Shown: positions 6,512 through 8,838 of the stretch, piece by piece
Layout of the letters: each line of letters begins with the position of its first letter
Numbering within the stretch: the first letter of the stretch is position 1
Assembly (NCBI GenBank): GCA_900321595.1
Contig: ONWP01000003.1
Coordinates: forward strand, 1 to 8,838
Reading direction: 5' to 3'
DNA: 8,838 nucleotides
DNA from: an uncultured Eubacteriales bacterium
GTDB taxonomy: Bacteria; Bacillota; Clostridia; Oscillospirales; Acutalibacteraceae
Translations under genes and position numbers: made by a program
The notes under the pieces: model-generated
The model's database searches: none
What the model was told of the DNA's origin: nothing
Seen by the model: the letters and a program-made list of their open reading frames with translations, nothing else

Positions 6512-7974
6512 GACGCCGGTTTTTCGGGCTGCTTGCCGGCCTCATGCTGACGCTCGTCGTCTGCGGGTGCTTCCCCGGACGGGCGCACGCGCTGGACGCT
6601 GCCGTCCGGCGTGTGAATTGGGTCGCGTATCTCGCCGCGGACGGCTCCGCCAGCGTGACGGAGGAGTGGACCGTGGATTTCGGCGAGGGCGGCGACGCGC
6701 CGTTTGAACGGACGGTGAGCTTTGCCGGCGACGCGCTGCGCGGCAGCGCCGGCGTCGCAGCGGCGTCCGCGACACTCGACGGCGCTGTGCTTGAGCGCGA
6801 GGACGGACCGGACGCCCGGGACGGCACCTGGTCCGTGACGGGCGAGGGCACAACGCTGGGGATCCGGGTCAACCGCGTCCTCACCGGCTTGCACACCTTT
6901 TCCTTCCGCTACGACGTGTACGGCTGCGTAAAGGCGTACAACAGCCACGCGGTCTGCTATCTGCGGCTGCGCGACGACGACGCGGCGGCCGTTCTGCAGG
7001 AGGCGACGTGCGCCATTCTGCTGCCGCAGGACTGCGCCATGGGCGCGATCCGCGTGCTCGACAGCGCCGACCTGCCCGCGGAAAAGAATATGCGCGGCGT
7101 GACCTTCCGCGGGGTGGACGTGGTCGGCGGCGTGACGCTGGGCCTGCAGATGCCCCTCGACCTCTTCGAGCGCGCGCCGCTCACGACGGTGGAGGACGAC
7201 GATACGGCGCGGGTCGTCATGCGCTACGCGGCGATCATCCTCGGCGCGCTGGCGCTGCTCGCCGTCGTCATCGTGCTCGTCAAACGGCAGGACATCTACC
7301 GCCGCAGAAGACGCAAAAAGGCCGCGTCCCACGCGGCGCGCGAGACCGATCCGGCCTATTATGACCGGATCCTGACGAAGATCAGTCCGGCGGAGGTGCT
7401 CACCGTCACGGATACGGATACGTTCAGCGAGGCCGACCGCTTTATCGTGACGGCGCTGGATCTGATCCGGCGGGGCTATCTCGTCCCGGAGGGCGCCGAT
7501 TTCACCTATCATGGCTCGTCTGACCGGGACGACGTGCGCCGCGCGCCGGAAAAGCATGAACGCGAGGCGATCCGCCTGTTCACCTCCGGCCAGTGGAAAC
7601 GCGTCGCGCGGCAGCCGGATGAATTCGCCGCGTTCGTGGCGAAATTCAACCGGATGATCCCGGGACTGAAGTTTACGGACGCGTTCCGCAGAGACCGCCG
7701 TCAGCTGCACGAGGACTGCTGGAGACTGGTCTCCGGCGCGGCCTACCGGGAGCATATCCGGCCGGCGGACGTCTCCGACGCGATCTTCCGGTCCGACCGG
7801 TACAGCGCCGTCGATCTGCTGTTTTCTCTTATAAATGAGCCGAAACGCGGCAAAACCTACACGAGCCCTGAGGGATTAAAGGATTTTTTCAGGTTCAGGA
7901 ATATATTGGAAAGTGCGTCATTGCCTTCGCGTAAGGGCGCGATCCGGAAACAATCGGGAGGAAAAACACGATGA
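6508..7974 (+). CDS. DUF2207-like exported membrane protein
   Basis: A 488-residue protein with an N-terminal signal sequence (RRRFF plus a hydrophobic run to about 21, probable cleavage after AHA at 26-28). An extracytoplasmic beta-rich domain follows (about 30-235), with the DUF2207-type start VNWVAYLAADGSASVTEEWTVDF. One strong membrane span lies at about 238-258, followed by a basic stretch (RRRRRKK). The cytoplasmic part (about 280-488) contains KISPAEVLTVTDTDTFSEADRFIVTALDLIRRGYL, like the helical repeat after the first span in this family. Many DUF2207 proteins are longer, with further spans and a glycine-rich tail; both are missing here. The function of the family is unknown. The GTG start overlaps the TGA of the dehydrogenase gene (GTGA, 6508-6511) without a clear ribosome binding site, so it probably relies on translational coupling. 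LVVCGC is a poor lipobox, so a lipoprotein is less likely. Confidence 0.8.
   Translation: MRRRFFGLLAGLMLTLVVCGCFPGRAHALDAAVRRVNWVAYLAADGSASVTEEWTVDFGEGGDAPFERTVSFAGDALRGSAGVAAASATLDGAVLEREDGPDARDGTWSVTGEGTTLGIRVNRVLTGLHTFSFRYDVYGCVKAYNSHAVCYLRLRDDDAAAVLQEATCAILLPQDCAMGAIRVLDSADLPAEKNMRGVTFRGVDVVGGVTLGLQMPLDLFERAPLTTVEDDDTARVVMRYAAIILGALALLAVVIVLVKRQDIYRRRRRKKAASHAARETDPAYYDRILTKISPAEVLTVTDTDTFSEADRFIVTALDLIRRGYLVPEGADFTYHGSSDRDDVRRAPEKHEREAIRLFTSGQWKRVARQPDEFAAFVAKFNRMIPGLKFTDAFRRDRRQLHEDCWRLVSGAAYREHIRPADVSDAIFRSDRYSAVDLLFSLINEPKRGKTYTSPEGLKDFFRFRNILESASLPSRKGAIRKQSGGKTR
7956..7962 (+). promoter_or_regulatory. Strong ribosome binding site inside the DUF2207 gene end
   Basis: GGGAGGA lies 8 nt before the ATG at 7971. 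It falls within the last codons of the preceding gene, fixes the start of the cohesin-like protein, and shows that this gene can recruit its own ribosomes despite the ATGA overlap. Confidence 0.8.
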
Positions 7975-8723
7975 AAAAGTGCGTCGGCGCGATCCTGTGC
8001 GCCATTTTGCTGATCGGTATGCTGACCGTGACCGCGTTCGCGCAGGCGGGCATCTCCGATTCCATGAAGGTCAACGACGACGGCACCGTGACCGTCACCG
8101 TGTACGTGGAGGACGGTCTGGGACTGACAGACGGCGATATCCGTCTGGCCTTCGATCCGTCCGCTTACGAGTTTGTCTCCTTTGACGATACGATCGCGCC
8201 GGACGGCATGGTGGCCGCGGCCGGGCTTTCGCCGGACGAGCCGGGACTGTGCACCTGTTCTTTTATGATGATGCACGCGGTCGAGGCTGACATGCTTGAC
8301 GAAAAGGGCGGCTTTACGCTGGCCTCGTATACGTTTAAGGTGCTCGGCGATAAGAAAGCGAACATCGACGACTTCCTGCTGTTCGCGGATTCCCTTTCCG
8401 CGGAGGAAGTCACGCTGAAGCCCGATCCCGTGGGCGACGTCTCTCTGTTTGAGGAGCACGTCACCGGCGGCGTCACCGGCGCAGCGGGCGGCGTCACGCC
8501 CAAATCCGCGGAAAACGCTTCCGGACAAAGCAGCGAAAAGGCTGAGAAATCAAAGACCATGCCGATCGTGCTGGGCGCGTTGGCCGTCGTCGTGGCGGCG
8601 GCAGCGGTAGGCGGCGTCGTGCTGAGCCGCAAAAAGGCCTCCGTGATCGCCAGCGGCGAGGGCGACGAGCCTGACGTCTCAGCGGCGAAGAAGAAGGACG
8701 AGTCACCGGAATCTGAGGATTGA
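7971..8723 (+). CDS. Membrane-anchored protein with cohesin-like domain
   Basis: A 250-residue protein with a clear signal peptide (MKKCVGAILCAILLIGMLTV, cleavage probably after AFA at about 24). Residues about 33-150 look like a cohesin or related beta-sandwich: TVTVTVYVEDGLGLTDGDIRLAFDPSAYEFVSF matches the opening strands with the typical x-L-x-F/Y-D-P pattern. A later stretch, FTLASYTFKVL (115-125), resembles the usual closing strands. CTC (94-96) holds two nearby cysteines. A Gly/Ser/Lys-rich linker (165-195) leads to one membrane span (197-218) and a charged tail of about 32 residues (RKKASVIASGEGDEP and on). This gives a type I topology: domain outside, tail in the cytoplasm. There is no LPXTG sorting motif. 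The gene overlaps the previous stop by ATGA. The partner is unknown; no dockerin-like protein is in the window. It may bind another surface protein or the wall polymer. Confidence 0.8.
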   Translation: MKKCVGAILCAILLIGMLTVTAFAQAGISDSMKVNDDGTVTVTVYVEDGLGLTDGDIRLAFDPSAYEFVSFDDTIAPDGMVAAAGLSPDEPGLCTCSFMMMHAVEADMLDEKGGFTLASYTFKVLGDKKANIDDFLLFADSLSAEEVTLKPDPVGDVSLFEEHVTGGVTGAAGGVTPKSAENASGQSSEKAEKSKTMPIVLGALAVVVAAAAVGGVVLSRKKASVIASGEGDEPDVSAAKKKDESPESED

Positions 8724-8831
8724 TTTTTTCGTAAAATCTTTATAAAATTCCAAAATCGAATAACCAATATTCAATCATACGGTATAATCAAATATCATGG
8801 TGTTCAGCCATGCCGCGGGGGAGGTTCGCTG
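8724..8831 (+). promoter_or_regulatory. AT-rich intergenic region with promoter-like signals
   Basis: This gap is sharply richer in A/T than the genes. GATTTT (8722-8727) pairs with AAAATC (8733-8738) around a 5-nt loop, a weak AT hairpin that could help end the upstream transcript but is not a convincing terminator. GAATA (8758-8762) and TATTC (8768-8772) form a perfect inverted repeat around ACCAA. A perfect TATAAT lies at 8783-8788, but the best -35 (TAACCA, 8761-8766, 16-nt spacer) is poor and falls inside the inverted repeat. CATGG (8796-8800) and CCATG (8808-8812) form a hairpin just after the expected start site. This looks like a regulated promoter for the next gene. Confidence 0.55.
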
Positions 8832-8838
8832 ATGAAAC
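8832..8838 (+). CDS. Start of a further gene, cut by the window end
   Basis: An ATG followed by AAA sits 7 nt after a strong ribosome binding site GGGGGAGG (8817-8824), downstream of the TATAAT at 8783. Only two codons are visible (Met-Lys), which would suit a signal peptide start but says nothing firm about the product. Confidence 0.6.

Noticed and set aside
6559..6570. Lipoprotein box in the DUF2207 protein (VVCGC)
   Set aside because: The residues before either cysteine do not fit the usual L-A/S-G/A-C pattern, and a normal signal peptidase site AHA follows shortly after.
5270..7755. Two long minus-strand open frames opposite the dehydrogenase and DUF2207 genes
   Set aside because: They show the same mirror-composition pattern, lack convincing ribosome binding sites and match no known fold; the + strand genes have clear family motifs.
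7876..7907. Possible internal promoter (TTAAAG and TATATT) before the cohesin-like gene
   Set aside because: The spacer is 20 nt and the -35 match is poor; the gene has its own ribosome binding site and overlaps the previous stop, so operon transcription explains it.
8703..8740. Intrinsic terminator after the cohesin-like gene
   Set aside because: A T-run (8724-8729) is present, but the stem before it (AATC/GATT, 8710-8721) is only 4 bp, and the other pairing is all A/T except one G-C pair; there is no G/C-rich stem.

Overview
The window is a GC-rich stretch (high G/C at third codon positions, GGAGG-type ribosome binding sites, consensus sigma-A promoter elements). It carries one co-directional envelope gene cluster on the + strand. 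The first two genes closely resemble TagG/TagH, the ABC exporter of wall teichoic acids in Firmicutes. Together with the signals, this points to a Gram-positive bacterium, probably a GC-rich member of the Clostridia. That taxonomic call is inference; no rRNA or other marker gene is present.

Layout: positions 1-177 hold a near-perfect extended -10 promoter (TTGACA, 17 nt, TATAAT, with TG before the -10) and a leader of about 120 nt. The leader contains a strong hairpin ending at the first ribosome binding site. Then follow, almost without gaps: a TagG-like permease (178-984), a TagH-like ATPase (998-1804), an 81-residue coiled-coil protein (1819-2064), a 1067-residue multi-domain glycosyltransferase (2076-5279), a UDP-ManNAc/UDP-glucose-type dehydrogenase most like WecC (5291-6511), a DUF2207-like membrane protein (6508-7974), and a secreted, membrane-anchored protein with a cohesin-like domain (7971-8723). 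The last three genes are joined or nearly joined: 6508 and 7971 both start inside the stop of the gene before. After 8723 there is an AT-rich gap with a perfect inverted repeat, a TATAAT box and a small hairpin. A strong ribosome binding site follows, and the start of another gene at 8832 runs off the window.

Reading them together: the dehydrogenase would supply an activated uronic acid sugar (best guess UDP-ManNAcA), and the large glycosyltransferase would use nucleotide sugars to build or decorate a lipid-linked glycan on the cytoplasmic face. TagGH would flip the product across the membrane. The two membrane proteins at the end face the outside and could take part in attachment, sensing or organisation of the surface. 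The product would be an aminouronate-containing wall glycopolymer (teichuronic-acid-like) exported by a teichoic-acid-type ABC transporter. That pathway assignment is inference from gene content. No mobile element, tRNA, rRNA or CRISPR array was seen.
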